A stretch of DNA of 64,000 bases, taken from positions 1,922,001 through 1,986,000 of the forward strand of contig OY744466.1 of assembly GCA_963556145.1 (NCBI GenBank), read 5' to 3'. Positions 1 through 11,147 of the stretch are shown here, piece by piece (within the stretch, counting starts at the first letter, position 1; each line of letters begins with the position of its first letter). Source of the DNA: Hygrocybe punicea (Eukaryota > Basidiomycota > Agaricomycetes > Agaricales > Hygrophoraceae). A program made the position numbers and the translations under genes. Under the pieces are notes generated by a model. That model was not told where the DNA came from. It worked only from the letters and a program-made list of their open reading frames with translations, and ran no database searches.

Positions 1-1126
1 ATCAGAGGAATCGAGGCGATGAATAAATGGCGTGGCGGAGACACCAAGATGAGGACACAGATTGAGCTCACAATTGGCGATGCAGAAATGATACATATCA
101 TTGGCACACACATGGTGAGTGAGATGTGGAAGCAGCTAACCTTGGTAAAGGAATCCAGGGGGAAGCTTGGAATATTAGCGACATGATGTGCACTGTACCG
201 GTCGATTGCCAAATAAGGATTCGACCTAATTGAGCACATATTGAAGCTCCGGAAACTGCAGGAGGAACTCCACTTGATGGGAAGCCTCGTTTCCGACAAA
301 GACTTTGCAATGATACTTGCATCCTCCTTACCGGAAAGTTGGGACTTGTATACATCAGCGTATTTAGGGTCGAAGAAGGACGGAACATCACTGACATCAC
401 ACAAGCTAGTCGCGATCCTATTAGAGGAAGACCGCAGGTGCCATGAGCGCAGCGGAGATCCTAACAATGTCGCTATGCACAGGAGGTTCTCCAGAAAGCA
501 CGACGGAAAGGGTAACGGAAAGCAGAAAGTGGCCAATTCCAAAATGTAATGCTTCAACTGCCACAAAAAGGGACATATGGTGAAGGACTGTTGGTCTAAA
601 GGTGGCGGAAAGGAAGGGCAAGGGCCGAAAGGGAAAGGAAAGGGCACCGGAAAGGGTGAAAACCAATGGAACCAATGGAATCAAGCTGCGGACAATGTCA
701 ATAATATGTTACAGGATGTAGCATACGCAGTGAATACAGACAATATTTCAAACTATGATTGGTTACTGGATTCTGGAACGACAAGTCACAGCAATTCCTG
801 AAACGCATTTATCACATACAAAACTCTGGACAAAGCCACCGTTCAAGGACTGGGAAAGGTAGCTGCTCAAGCTCTTGGTCGCAGAACCATCATCTTACAC
901 TTCACAGTGGACAGAAAGGATGTACAGCATCAGCTATGAGACATACTACATGTACCAGAGTCACGGAACTCACTACTATTGCTGAGCCAGTTCGATGAAA
1001 GTGGCAGATGGGTTAACTTCCACAACAGAATATGCAGGCTCTATACGAAGGAGAATAAACTTGTCAGAACAGGCCGGAAAGATGGACAACTATACCATTT
1101 GAATGCCCAAGTGCAATCCCGCATGC
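1..1126 (+). pseudogene. Ty1/copia gag and protease, 5' fragment, degenerate
   Basis: Copia-type gag of the UBN2 kind: the stretch from about 241 to 546 reads LRKLQEELHLMG and LASSLPESWDLY. A CCHC zinc knuckle (CFNCHKKGHMVKDC) follows at 550-591, and the aspartic protease start LDSGTTSH lies at about 766-789. Decay is clear: an in-frame TAA at 547-549 separates gag from its own zinc knuckle, and the frame shifts after the protease motif. The protease tail and pre-integrase region can be followed in broken frames to about 1120. The element continues beyond the left edge, so its 5' LTR is not in the window. The LTR element at 1127-3873 interrupts it; the integrase resumes at 3874. Confidence 0.8.
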
Positions 1127-1274
1127 TGGAGTGGTAGCGACCATGGATCACGTGACCTAGTTCCCACGGTTGATCCAGAGAGTAGCACATCTGGATGTAG
1201 TAGATACCCTTATCCTAGTCTTTCCGAGGTACACATCCTCTGAGCACCCTGAGGGTACCCCCGGTACCTCTCCA
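1127..1274 (+). repeat. 5' LTR of element A (148 bp)
   Basis: Begins TGGAGTGGTA and ends GGTACCTCTCCA. The related LTRs of element B end TACCACTCCA, giving a perfect 10-bp terminal inverted repeat. It contains CACGTGACC and is nearly identical to 3726-3873, implying a fairly recent insertion relative to the copia host. Confidence 0.85.
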
Positions 1275-1276
1275 CC

Positions 1277-1294
1277 TGGTGATGAGAGTGTGGT
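1277..1294 (+). promoter_or_regulatory. tRNA primer-binding site of element A
   Basis: TGGTGATGAGAG begins two bases after the LTR. It is the form expected for a site complementary to a tRNA 3' end (CCA, discriminator, acceptor stem). The same 12-mer lies behind the 5' LTR of gypsy C (11130) and, on the minus strand, of element B. Downstream sequence GTTTGAACCCA also resembles the complement of a tRNA T-arm. Which tRNA is meant cannot be decided here. Confidence 0.6.
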
Positions 1295-1374
1295 TTGAAC
1301 CCACGCATACTGCATTTGCTTCATTTTTCACTCTCTAGCCTGCTGGCTCTGACTTGCCATATCTCTCAACTCTA

Positions 1375-2595
1375 ATGTTGGATTACCGAAGGCTTTTTGT
1401 GTTTTGGGGCTCATCTGGGGACCCAGCAGACTGGCTGAGCCTGGTGGACTGAGAAGTTGCCTTGGGGAACACTGATTGCGATAAAATCGAGATATTCGCT
1501 GGCAAAATTGCTGACACAGCAAAACAATGGTTCCTTGGGCTTCCGAAACAACTACAAAAACATTGGCCCATAGTTTGGGAACTATTCATCGCTCGGTGGA
1601 TTGATAAACTCAGTCCCAACACCCTGGCAGCCAAAGAGTCCTCGTTACTTCAAAGTCTGGACCCTTTATATTCTGAAACATTTACACTCGACGTCTTATT
1701 CACACAACCAACTTCAGACGACTCAGAATTCCATTTACCAGAAGTACAAGGTATATCAGCTGCTACCACAACAACTACAGCCTTTGGAACAGAGGCACAC
1801 CCCACGAATTCAAACACTATATCGAGGACCACAACTTCTGAGGACAGAGGACAGAGTACAGAGAACAGCGCAAACTTTGAGGACAGGGTACAGAGAACAT
1901 TGGATGCGATAGAGGCAGTTTACCAAAAGAGGACTGAGGAATACGAGGAGCGAGCGCGTCTGAAAATCGCACTAGCATTTGAAGAAGGGCGCAACACTGG
2001 AATTGCCGAAGAACACCAGCATTGGGTCACGCTAGCATCAACAAACGTCTTTACACTCGCCCAAACGACGACACAAAATGAGCCGTTCAACGGCGCCTCC
2101 ATTTCGTCACAAGCGGACTCACCCACTCGCACCAACATGTCAATGCGAACAAACGCAGCACCCATAGCACCAGAATATGTCCCAGCACCCATACCTGTTG
2201 ACCCATCTTCACCAAAAACGACGACGTTCGTGCCCAAACACGCCACGTCGTTATTGCCCACCCAAATGACACCCCCGGCTTCTATTTCCATGGCAGCCCA
2301 GCAGCAATCACCATTCTGCACCTCAACATCGATGCAGATGGCTCCATACACAAACACGATCCCACCAATCCCACCAGCTCCAGCACTTGTGCCGAGGCAC
2401 GTGCCCTTGCCCAAACCTCAACAGGAGACGCGTCACGTGTCCGCATTCACCCAGAGACCACCAGCCCCACTGACAGAGACGCCTAAATGCGCTGCAAGCC
2501 CTATTCCCAGCATATCCGTGTGCCCCACAGATCTACACGTGCCCACGTCGACCCCAAACCCAACTGCCATCTCCCGCATTCCACCACCCACCTAA
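1375..2595 (+). pseudogene. Gag-like protein of element A (one premature stop)
   Basis: The reading frame from the ATG at 1375 is open to 2595 except for a TGA at 1450-1452. The homologous codon in element B is CGA (Arg), so the stop is a C-to-T change. The N-terminal part (DYRRLFVFWGSSGDPADW, then FAGKIADTAKQWFLG and WELFIARWIDKL) has the spaced Trp/Phe pattern of retrotransposon gag. A charged, probably coiled-coil segment (QKRTEEYEERARLKIA) follows, then a long Pro/Thr/Ser-rich tail. There is no zinc knuckle and no enzyme domain. Shorter frames downstream (2865-3140, 3207-3515) continue low-complexity sequence that is also present in element B. Confidence 0.6.
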
Positions 2596-3687
2596 ACCCT
2601 TCCACCTTCGCAGGAAAATGCGTCCGTTTGTACCCCAGGCCCCATTCCAGCCCCATCTGCATGCCCCACAGGCCTACACGCATCCGCACCGACCCCAAAC
2701 CCACCGCTCCCACAGGAAAATGAGTTCCGCGCACCCCAAACCCTGGGTCTACCCCACCCACCTGCCCCATGAAACTGCACGCGTCCAAACCCACAACAAG
2801 CCATGACGCCATGGTCCACGTGCCACAACTGCGAACACCGGGGTCCAATGGCGTCGAAACATGAGTGGATGGTTGCGCGAAGTCCGGGGAGGGTGAACGG
2901 AAACAAACGACGATGGACACAAGGGAAGAGGACAGAGACGGCATAGAAAAGAGGGCGAATGAGGAGACAGGGCAAGCAGAGACAGGGGCAGAGGAATCAT
3001 ATGCAGAGACGTCGAAGAACATGACAGGCAAGGAGCCTGGGCTGCACCAGGACGACAACGCCGCCGAATGGACAGTCGAGAATGCCCCCATTCGCGTACC
3101 CAGCCCTACATCATCAGTCACATCCACATCAACAGTTTGACCACCACCCCACCCATTCAGCTGGGCCGAAGACGCAGCACACATCCCCATTTACTCCACT
3201 GCCACGATGAAGAATGCCCCATGCAGCATCTCAACCCCTAGATCCCCGGCCAGGCTGTTTACCATGTCACAACGCCGCACTCGACGGACTGCCCCACATA
3301 TCCAGCCCCAGCACTCGTTCCCCATGCCATCTGGTCCCATTTTCACTCGAAGCCACCCCCATGGCATTGGCCCCGGGAGACCAATTGTCACCCGACCCCT
3401 CATTCCCACCAACTCACCACCCCCTGACTTGATGTGCCCTGATTGGGATCGTGACCCCCGTCTTCACGATTTGAGTAGGACACTGATAGCCCTGGGTTGG
3501 GCCAAACCGGAGTAGTCATTTCGAGTATTGTTTTGTGGACTGATATCATTTCTTTTTGCTCTTGGACACTTTCCCCTTTCTCCTTTTGCTTCTGCTCCTT
3601 GATTCTCTCTCTTTCTTGGCCTCGTGTCTTCTTTTACTTGTTTTGTGCTCAATCTTTTTCCCTTTCTTTTCTCTTTCTTCCCTTTTG

Positions 3688-3709
3688 ATAGCGACGAGGG
3701 TGTCGCTAT
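3688..3709 (+). other. Stem-loop before the polypurine tract of element A
   Basis: An 8-bp perfect stem (ATAGCGAC / GTCGCTAT) closes the loop GAGGGT and is followed at once by the purine run GGAGGAGGGG (about 3712-3721) and the 3' LTR. The same structure recurs in gypsy C (18156-18175) and element B (48651-48672). In C it lies in the end of the pol frame (SDEGVA), so part of the conservation may be coding. Confidence 0.55.
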
Positions 3710-3725
3710 GTGGAGGAGGGGCACT

Positions 3726-3873
3726 TGGAGTGGTAGTGACCATGGATCACGTGACCTAGTTCCCATGGTTGATCCAGAGAGTAGCACATCTGGATGTAGT
3801 AGATACCCTTATCCTAGTCTTTCTGAGGTACACATCCTCTGAGCACCCCGAGGGTACCCCCAGTACCTCTCCA
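3726..3873 (+). repeat. 3' LTR of element A (148 bp)
   Basis: Direct repeat of 1127-1274, preceded by a polypurine tract. It starts TGGAGTGGTAGTGACC and ends CTCTCCA. Copia integrase sequence resumes immediately after it. Confidence 0.85.
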
Positions 3874-4298
3874 ACACCGGAAAAGGCAAATGTAGCCATG
3901 CCGAAGAAAATGTCTTGGGATGAATGGCACAGCCTATACGGACACATCAGAATGAGTGGACTCAAGACCCTGCAGAGAAAGGGGTTAGTCATGGGTCTAG
4001 AAATTGACAAAGGGAGTGTCCCTTCCCGAACCTGTGAGGCTTGCATTCAGGCGAAGCAAGCCATCCAGCCATTTCCGAAAGAGGCCGATGGACGATCCAA
4101 AGTTGCCGGAGAGCAGACTTTGAGCGATGTCTGGGGCCCAGCATGTGTAGAGTCCATCGGAGGATCGAGATACTATATCTCATTCACAGACGATGTGAGA
4201 TGCACTGTAACCACCTTATTCATGAAATGGAAAAGCCAGGCGACGGAACACATCAAGGCTTACATAAACACGATTGAGAAGAAGTTCGATCAAAACCC
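3874..4298 (+). pseudogene. Ty1/copia pre-integrase zinc finger and integrase start
   Basis: The translated stretch contains the GAG_pre-integrase HHCC zinc module (DEWHSLYGHIRMSGLKTL, then CEACIQAKQ) and the beginning of the integrase core (SDVWGPACVESIGGSRYY with the first catalytic Asp, then FTDDVRC). It continues the copia element of 1-1126 after element A and is cut after NPKYL by the MITE at 4307. The part before the MITE is open in one frame; the gene as a whole is dead. Confidence 0.8.
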
Positions 4299-4306
4299 TA
4301 AATATT

Positions 4307-5407
4307 TAAGGCTCTCCACGGGTATACCGCGGGTCCGATTTCCGGACACCGCACCCATACCCGCTGTACCCGCACCCGTTCGGATAACGGGTACATACCG
4401 TACCTGCTAGAGGCGGGTACGGCAGTAGATGGCGGGTACTCGGTACACCGCGGGCACCTGGGAGCCCCATACCTCGCGCGGGCCAGACGGACGTCAATTG
4501 ACGTCGTCGTCACCCTTGCGAGGTAAACGGGGGTCTTTGGTGGGTACTCTTGTTCGCGAGTGGAGGCCCATACCTCATCGTCACCCTCGCGAGGTAGATG
4601 GGGGGGTCTCTGGCGGGCTCCGTGCTCGGGGGGTAACCTCGTTCAACCTCGTTTGCGAGGGGTGGGGGTGCCGCGTGAGCCCTACGCGTCATACCTCGTG
4701 CAGGCCAGACGGACGTCAATTGACGTCGTCGTCACCCTCGCGAGGTAAACGGGGGGGTCTCTGGTGGGCTCCGTGCTCGGGGGGTAACCTCGTTCAACCT
4801 CGTTTGCGAGGGGTGGGGATGCCGCGTGAGCCCTACGCGCAAGTCGACGCGTCTGCGCGTGTTTGCGAGGTCCTTGTGTCTTCTGTGGCTGGAGACCTCG
4901 CGAACACACGTTGACGTGTGTCCGCGAGGCGTGGTTGGTGTGCCGTGGTTGTTGTGAGGTGCGGTTGGGAGCCGTGGTTGTTGGCTGGCGTTAGCAAACG
5001 TCTTGGAGGCTAGAATGGGGGCACATACCTGGGCCGTTCGGTGGGCGCACCACCCTCCCGGCCTTGTTCCGTTGTTTGCCTTGCTGAGCTCGCGTTCGTT
5101 GTTGTTGTCATTCGTTGTTGTTGTCGTTCATTGTTGTTCATTTTCGAGTTGGTTTGTATATGAAATATCTAGGAAGTAAAATAAAATAAATTAGTAGTAG
5201 TAAAATAACAGAAAACTAAGTACTTACTGGGTCTTGGGAGGCCAACCCGGAGGCCAACTCGCACAACCGCAGCCACCCGCGGCCACCCGCATACCGCGGG
5301 TGAAGGGTGCGGTTTGGGCACGGTGTCCAAATCGGGACACCGTACCCGAACCCGCGTTACCCTTTTGGGAATAACCGCGGGTTTACCCCTACCCGTGGAG
5401 GGCCTTA
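4307..5407. mobile_element. hAT-type MITE 1 (1.1 kb, TACCC-rich group)
   Basis: Terminal inverted repeats TAAGGCTCTCCACGGGTA (left) and TAAGGCCCTCCACGGGTA (right, reverse complement) fit the hAT start pattern YARNG. They are flanked by the perfect 8-bp duplication TAAATATT (4299-4306 and 5408-5415). Without the insert and one duplication, the copia integrase continues from NPKYL to WFNNRKELVNKE. There is no transposase. Subterminal regions are packed with TACCCG/CGGGTA repeats. Inside lie three copies of the CAATTGAC-type palindromic core (about 4471-4524, 4693-4746, 4895-4929), an approximately 150-bp direct duplication (about 4602 and 4753), a GGGCGCACCACCC motif near 5043 and a GTT-rich tract at 5095-5140. 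Confidence 0.85.
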
Positions 5408-5415
5408 TAAATATT

Positions 5416-5550
5416 TGTGGTTCAATAACAGAAAGGAACTCGTCAACAAGGAAGTCAAGAGATGGGCAGCGGAGAAGGGAATTGTCATCGAAACAATGGC
5501 CCCTTACTCACCCTCGCAACATGGAATGGTGGAAAGATTTAATCGCACGT
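5416..5550 (+). pseudogene. Ty1/copia integrase, catalytic Glu region
   Basis: Reads FNNRKELVNKEVKRW, then MAPYSPSQHGMVERFNRTL, the C-terminal part of a copia integrase core with the catalytic Glu in GMVERFNRT. It lies between MITE 1 and the solo LTR at 5551. The next residues of the same protein (LLELAHAMLIAENLPAFLW) follow the LTR at 6335. Confidence 0.85.
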
Positions 5551-6334
5551 TGTAAAGGCGAGGTCGGGGTGGCTGCGGAATAATAATCCTAAGCCTGTGG
5601 GGGTCAGCGTGAAAGTGACTAGGAATAGTCTAACGAGCTTCAGTAAGATGATAGGATGTAAATGATAAGAAGCCGCCAAGTAAACTACTGAAATCTATCG
5701 AGGCCGGTCGAAGCCGACGAAGCCGACGGTGTCGGGTACGGCGGGTCGGGTGTCGGGTGACAAGAAACGTAGAGATTAAGACGGTAGAAGGACGGGGAGA
5801 GCGTCGAGGAATCCGACGAGTAATGTGTGCGATGGATTTTACTGAGAGACTAATTCTCAGAGAGAGGAAACGGGGGAACTGGTTTCTTATTATGAGACGG
5901 CGCTTGGGCACCGTTTTTATACTACAAATTTCTGTACCTAGATTTGGACGAGAGTCCTCGGCCGATGAGAGGAAACAAAGGAGAATAAAAATGGGGAAGT
6001 AGGAAGAGCATTGCGAGGCGATGATGACAGGGAAAATGGGTGGAAGATATAAAAACCGTAAAAGATGCAATATACTTTACTATATCCCCATAAGGGAGAC
6101 GCTAGGCGTGAATAAGGCAAGTCCGATGTCGGGATCCCAGTCCGATGAGATCTATCTTTGATATTTGAAGTTCCGTGAGTTTAGGAGATAGACCGACCAG
6201 GTATGTGAGCGGCCGTGCTAGTCGGTATGCATCGGGTTGCGTCGGGTTCGAGCGTAGATTGCTAGAGACGTCGGGTTCGAGCGGATTCGCTAGATATCGA
6301 TGTTACGGCCTCAGAGGGTCGAGGACCCTCTACA
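5551..6334 (-). repeat. Solo LTR, 784 bp, inserted in copia integrase
   Basis: On the minus strand it runs TGTAGAGGGTCCTCG to CGCCTTTACA. The 4-bp duplication ACGT (5547-5550 and 6335-6338) brackets it, and removing it restores the copia integrase frame RTLLELA. No element interior is present, so it is a solo LTR left by recombination. It contains TATA-like and pyrimidine-rich promoter sequence. Relatives lie at 44235-45026 (plus strand) and, more diverged, at 35525-37365. Confidence 0.8.
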
Positions 6335-6425
6335 ACGTTACTGGAGTTAGCCCATGCAATGTTGATCGCTGAAAACCTGCCCGCATTCCTTTGGCTGGAA
6401 GCCATTGCACATGCAGCATTAGGGA
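6335..6425 (+). pseudogene. Ty1/copia integrase C-terminal remnant
   Basis: Encodes LLELAHAMLIAENLPAFLWLEAIAHAAL, matching the usual copia integrase end, and then similarity stops abruptly at about 6420. Neither the reverse transcriptase half nor a 3' LTR is found in the window, so the element was truncated before or during later rearrangement. From 6426 to 6728 I see no gene, only sequence with no family I recognise. Confidence 0.65.
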
Positions 6426-6728
6426 CCATCACAAGTCCAGGTCACCCGTGGGTAGTTACAGGTTCATCCTGAATCATCCATGGGAATACCCATGAGTTTT
6501 CTACCTACAAGTCCAAGTTATCTGTTTCTCATGGATCACACCAAGTCTGGGTATTGATTTTAGCACCAGCAGGTTACCTGTGAGTTACCTGGGGACCCAA
6601 ACATAAAAATATCTCTTGTAAGGCCCACTGTTTCCTTACATTTGTTAGATGAAATTTTGATTGTTGTCATAGTTGCAACTGTGACATGTAGCTTCAGCCT
6701 CCCACCTCACAAACAATGACTCATATGT

Positions 6729-7085
6729 GTGGCCACAGCTGCCAATCTGACACACTCCTTTGGCTTAGCCACCCTGCTTGCATATAAATATGACCCCATT
6801 ACAATTCCAAGGCATCTCCAACACCCAGACATTTACCTATCACTGCTCCAGGTTTACTTTATTTCAACATGTGCATGTGATATCATGCACTTATTGAGGT
6901 TGTTTTTAGCAGCCTCAACTGATGTCAAGCATGGCTTTTATCGTGGTGGGTTGAATGTAACAAAACTTCAGCACAACCTTTCAGATGATTCAACACATGC
7001 TGCAATGGTGCTCAGCTCTTGGAGCAAGATCCCTAGCTTGATTCCAGATGCTGAGATCATTGAACTCTTTCAGGATAAGGCTTGA
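6729..7085 (+). pseudogene. hAT transposase C-terminal fragment
   Basis: The last third (ASTDVKHGFYRGGLNVTKLQ, then LSDDSTHAAMVLSSW and IPDAEIIELF) resembles the hAT dimerisation region of fungal transposases, where the usual motif is ASTDVERAFSRGGL followed by LSDESTRAATVLSSW. Several conserved residues are changed. Nothing upstream encodes the rest of a transposase, so this is a relic. It is the only hint in the window of an autonomous partner for the hAT-type MITEs. Confidence 0.5.
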
Positions 7086-7251
7086 CAACCAAAAGGCAGG
7101 AATGAGCAGGTTCAAGCTGTTGACGGTTATATTTAGATGATGGTTGCATTATTATTTGAGTATGATGTATGTAGCATGCACTAGTGGGGTGTGTGCCATT
7201 GCTTTGCATGGCAGGTTACTCGTCCCTTTTTTTTTAGCAAGAGAACAACCA

Positions 7252-7910
7252 TTAAGATTGAGCATATATAAACAATACAGCATTATTACCATTACATGAC
7301 AGTAAATTAATATTTGAAAAGTCATCTATATCGCCTTCATTAATACAAATTGATCTTGTTGATATACCATCATGAAACCACACCATTCTGTTGACGAATA
7401 TGCAAGCAGTAAAATGTGCATCACCAAAGTACACAATTCCTCTCAATGTGAAAGCAGTGGATATGTCATCAATTGACAAGTTTATAACTTGACTAACTAT
7501 TAAATTCTCAATAGAGTCAATTGTAAACATGATTAGAGGTGGAATTTTGTTAAATGCAATAAATTTAGTAATCTCTCCCCAACACAATTGACATCTATGT
7601 CGTTGTCTATTAACTATAATTTGAGCAAGACATGCTGAGATTGTTCCAGAAAATGAATATGAACAATGGAAGATGGCATTACATGTGTCATTTTCTAGAA
7701 TGGTTATGTTTTCACAATTCATACATTTAAGACAAGTTGAAGTTATTGGTTCATTTGCTTTCATTATATAATGAGCCAAATCACTTATGGCAATGCCAAC
7801 TTGACCATTAGGAAATATTTCGGGGTTATCTTGATGCAATTCCATATTGCTAGTAATATTGTAAAGAGTGCATCATAAGCACAGCTCCAATTTTGTGCAT
7901 CCCATATAAA
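7252..7910 (-). pseudogene. Helitron C-terminal ubiquitin-protease-like domain
   Basis: C-terminal part of the minus-strand Helitron protein. A Cys box NWSCAYDALFTIL (Cys codon 7881-7883) and a His box GDAHFTACIF followed by MVWFHDG (His codon 7414-7416) resemble the Cys and His boxes of USP/UCH cysteine proteases (GN-C-Y-N and GHYxAY...WF.DD). Between them are CxxC pairs (CLKCMNC, CQLC) like a zinc-binding insert. A one-base shift near 7840 separates the Cys box frame from the rest. It ends with LFIYAQS and a stop at 7252. Cysteine proteases (OTU) are known on some Helitrons; the USP-type assignment here is my inference from motifs. Confidence 0.55.
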
Positions 7911-10900
7911 CCCTTTTGGTTCATTGAATTCAATAGTACTTGTTTTTCGTCTTTTTTTCACTATGGAAGATGAACTTACAACTTGTTCTAATTTTCGTTT
8001 TTTATTGTGCAATATATTGGCTGTGGAATTTTTATGAGTGATAGTGATTGGAACAGTTCCTTTTGCAGGAACAAAGTTGAGGTTTCTGAAATCTGCCTTT
8101 TGATTTTTGTTCATAGGTTTAATTAATTGCCATGGAGAGGGTTGTGCTGTGTATTGATTTAGTTGCTCCATGGCTTTCCATGCAATAGCATGATGAATGT
8201 TTTTTGGAATATATGACTTTCCCTTCCATTTTCTAAATTGATCAATGATAGAATTTCGCTGATCTCCCTTGACATGGTCTGGTAAGAGTCCTTGATATTT
8301 CAGTTTGGTAATCTCATCAAGCAGTTTTAATTCTCTGAATTCTTGCCTGAGATATCCAGAAGCACCCCCAGTAATTACTTTAGGATCAAAGCCTTGCATG
8401 ATGATAGTTCCTGCTGCAGAAGCACTTCTTGATGAGCAAGTATAATAGGATTGGTGGTTTCTACAACTACTGAGGTCAACTACATTGTTAGGACGAGTAC
8501 GTCCTTGACATGCATAATCAGTCATTGCAAAATTAGGTAGTACCAACACTTGTTCTCTTGACAAAGGTATCACATCATCATTGGGTAATGAGCACATGGT
8601 GGAAGTGACATGTTTTGTAATTGGCACCACATTTTTAGGAAGTCCTTCTATGTTAATTCTTTTTGGAGGATTCAATAATCTGACAAATAAAGTGTCCAGT
8701 ACAGTTTGTTGTTCTGGACCTATTGCACTCTGCCAACCCACAACCATGCCCTCTGCTCCTTTGGTAATGCAGCACTCTGTTGCATCATTGTTTCTCAGCA
8801 TCACAGGCATGCCTACACATAAGTCCAATCTTCCTGGTATATGATCAGAGGATGATGCATGTGGTTGGCTCCAAAGTAGTTTTTGGAGTGAAGGTTCCAA
8901 TATCTTTGTGTATCGAATGGGACCAAAATTGTTGACATGTGATGAGATTTTCTTTTGCTATTGGAACTAGTAGTTTCATTCCATCTGTCTATAGAATAGA
9001 ATGATGTTAATGGTCTTCTATTTTCAGCAGCAAAACGTTGAATACCAAGTTCATTGATTTTGTCTTTTTGTGCATTCAATGCAGTTACAACTGATACATT
9101 CCTGAATTTCTTTTGGGCTAATTTTGGATCATTTGGACCTTTTCCTGCAACACAAGTATGAAGAAATGCAATATCATTGGGAGTACATGCTTTGTATCTC
9201 ATGTTTCCCAAAGCCAGTCTCAGTTGGACATCTTCTTCTGACTGATTGGTTTGTCTCATATTTTCACGTAATATAACAACTGTTGTAATTTGATGCCAAA
9301 GAGCTTTGCCTATAGCAGCTTCCTGATTTGCTATAGTTTGACTGGAATTAATTTGGATACCAATGGTTCCAGAGTACAAAGGAGCACCACTCATAGCCAG
9401 TGGAAGTTGGCCAAAATCTCCTGCAAATATCATATTAATGCCACCAAAGGGTTCATCATAAACACCACATGCTTTTGCACACTGAGCACTGATTTTATAC
9501 ATATCTCTGCAGGATAACATTGATACTTCATCAATGAAAATGTAATTCACACCATCAAGATTGGCACGGACTTGTGCAAGGGAACAAGATGATCCTCCGT
9601 GATTAATTCCAAGAATGGAGTGATATGTAGATCCATTTACAAGAGCAGCAGTACCACCAGTTGGAGCAAGAACCAAAAAACGATGACTCTGGTTGTGTTT
9701 ACCAAAAAAAACAAATCAATGCTTTGATTACTTGTGACTTCCCTGTGCCTGCCATCCCACCAAGATACATGCATAGCTTATCAGAACTGTTAATCAAGGT
9801 AGAGTGATTGGCAATGATATGAAATGCTCTCTTTTGGTCAGTGTTCAAGTTGTAATAATTGATAGTTACATCAATAAGATGACGATCAGTTCTGTTTGCA
9901 GGAATAAACATATGGTTGATGTATGCTGCGTCCACTATCTTGACATCATTATATTGAAAATTTGCCAATTTATCTATGGTTGCTGTCTTTGTTGGTAAAA
10001 TTTTATTTCTGTCATTGATGATTTCTTTTTTCTTTGCAAGGACTACAGCTCTCCATAATTTTGCTGATTGTACTACAGATGGTTCTATAGGTATCAATAG
10101 TCCTATATCTGGGGTACCATCAATACAATCATCCAGCCACCCTGACCTTTTCAAAGTTCTTTCAGCTATTAGCATTTGATCCTTCCTCTTTTGTCCTTTA
10201 TAACCAAGTTTCAGAAGTATTTCTGTGTCATTATTGTCTTCATCAATATTGTTGTTGAAGTCATCACCATTAAATGCTAATTCAGCATTGTGCATGTCAT
10301 CCAGTTCATCAAGACTGTTTGAAGTCGCCCATGAATATCTTATATCTGCAGTATTATTCTTCTGACGTTTAGCAGAGAAATCATCTCTTGCATCCAAACA
10401 CTCATACCGCAGACCAAAGTATTTCATGATCTCCACCTCTCTTTTAGAAAACTCATGGTCTATGAAAGCATTATCCCATGTTTGTAATTTACTTTTGAGT
10501 TCTTTGCCGCTTCTCCATGGCTTGAAAAATGTTAACATTGTACAACAATAATATTCTTGATCACCACGGTCAACCATTGGCAAAGTGTTTGGAATAAAAT
10601 TAGGAACTATAAAAGGATCATTCTCTTTCATTTTGGCATGGTGTGTAACATACTGTGGATGATTGGGATGTAAAGTATAATCTTTTTCATTTTTCGTCGA
10701 TTTATTAAGATGAACTCCAATTGTTTCATCTGCTATTCCTGTGCTTGCATTTCTATTCAAACTATCAGGTTTTGGAATTTCATCTATTTCCATGAGTATA
10801 TCATCATCAACAACATCAGACAAGTTGTTATCACTAGAATCATTTGTAGGTTCAGTGAAAGAGTCAGACAAATCATCACAGCCTAGATTGTCAAAAATAT

Positions 10901-10976
10901 AGTTTTGCACTGGTTCTTTTCTGGCTCTTTTGGTTTTTGTTTTGGTGGGTTTTTTATTTGGTTCCATAGTGGCGAG
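7911..10976 (-). pseudogene. Helitron Pif1-type helicase region, frameshifted
   Basis: Minus-strand continuation of the Helitron protein after the gypsy insertion. A lysine-rich linker leads to a Pif1/RecD-like helicase: NLNTDQKRAFHII (Q-motif side), Walker A GGMAGTGKSQVIKAL near 9740, Walker B IFIDEVSML near 9530, FAGDFGQLPL near 9410 and C-terminal motifs LCVGMPVMLRNNDATECC and TDYACQGRTRPNNVVDL near 8780-8480. It unwinds DNA during rolling-circle transposition in intact relatives. Frameshifts at about 9690 (right after Walker A) and about 8900 make it a pseudogene. A basic segment with KKRKLEQ and KKRRK follows, then the protease-like domain. Confidence 0.85.
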
Positions 10977-10980
10977 ACGT

Positions 10981-11126
10981 TGTAGTAGATGTACCTGGAC
11001 AGTCACGTGACTAGGATTCCCACGGTTGTGTTTCCTTAGTAGTACAGATCTCGTGTTGTAGGGATTATCATCACCAACATCACTCGATTCCATCCCAGTT
11101 CCCTCAGCCGACTCCGTCCCTCCACA
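10981..11126 (+). repeat. 5' LTR of gypsy C (146 bp)
   Basis: Runs TGTAGTAGATG to CCCTCCACA. It contains CACGTGAC and TTCCCACGGTTG, the same blocks as the LTRs of elements A and B. The 3' copy lacks its first 40 or so bases. Confidence 0.8.
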
Positions 11127-11129
11127 ACG

Positions 11130-11147
11130 TGGTGATGAGAGCGAACT
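11130..11147 (+). promoter_or_regulatory. tRNA primer-binding site of gypsy C
   Basis: TGGTGATGAGAG starts three bases after the LTR, identical in its first 12 bases to the site of elements A and B. Further downstream ACACCCACGCC resembles the ACCCACGC of element A. Confidence 0.6.

Larger units (their letters stand above)
1127..3873 (+). mobile_element. Gag-only (non-autonomous) LTR retroelement A
   Basis: Two 148-bp direct repeats (1127-1274 and 3726-3873) bracket a 2.45-kb interior with one long gag-like frame but no reverse transcriptase, RNase H or integrase. A primer-binding site follows the left LTR and a polypurine run precedes the right one, so the structure is a complete LTR element that must have been mobilised in trans. 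It sits inside the copia element between protease and integrase. No matching target duplication is visible: ATGC precedes the left LTR and ACAC follows the right one. That could mean later mutation, or recombination between two copies. Element B (48487-52599, minus strand) is a relative. Confidence 0.8.

Noticed and set aside
2501..3190. Minus-strand frame of 229 codons in element A
   Set aside because: Antisense of the Pro/Thr-rich part of the gag-like region, low complexity, no domain.
4429..4914. A 161-codon frame in MITE 1
   Set aside because: It repeats the same peptide because of the internal duplication and lies wholly inside a MITE with no transposase motif.
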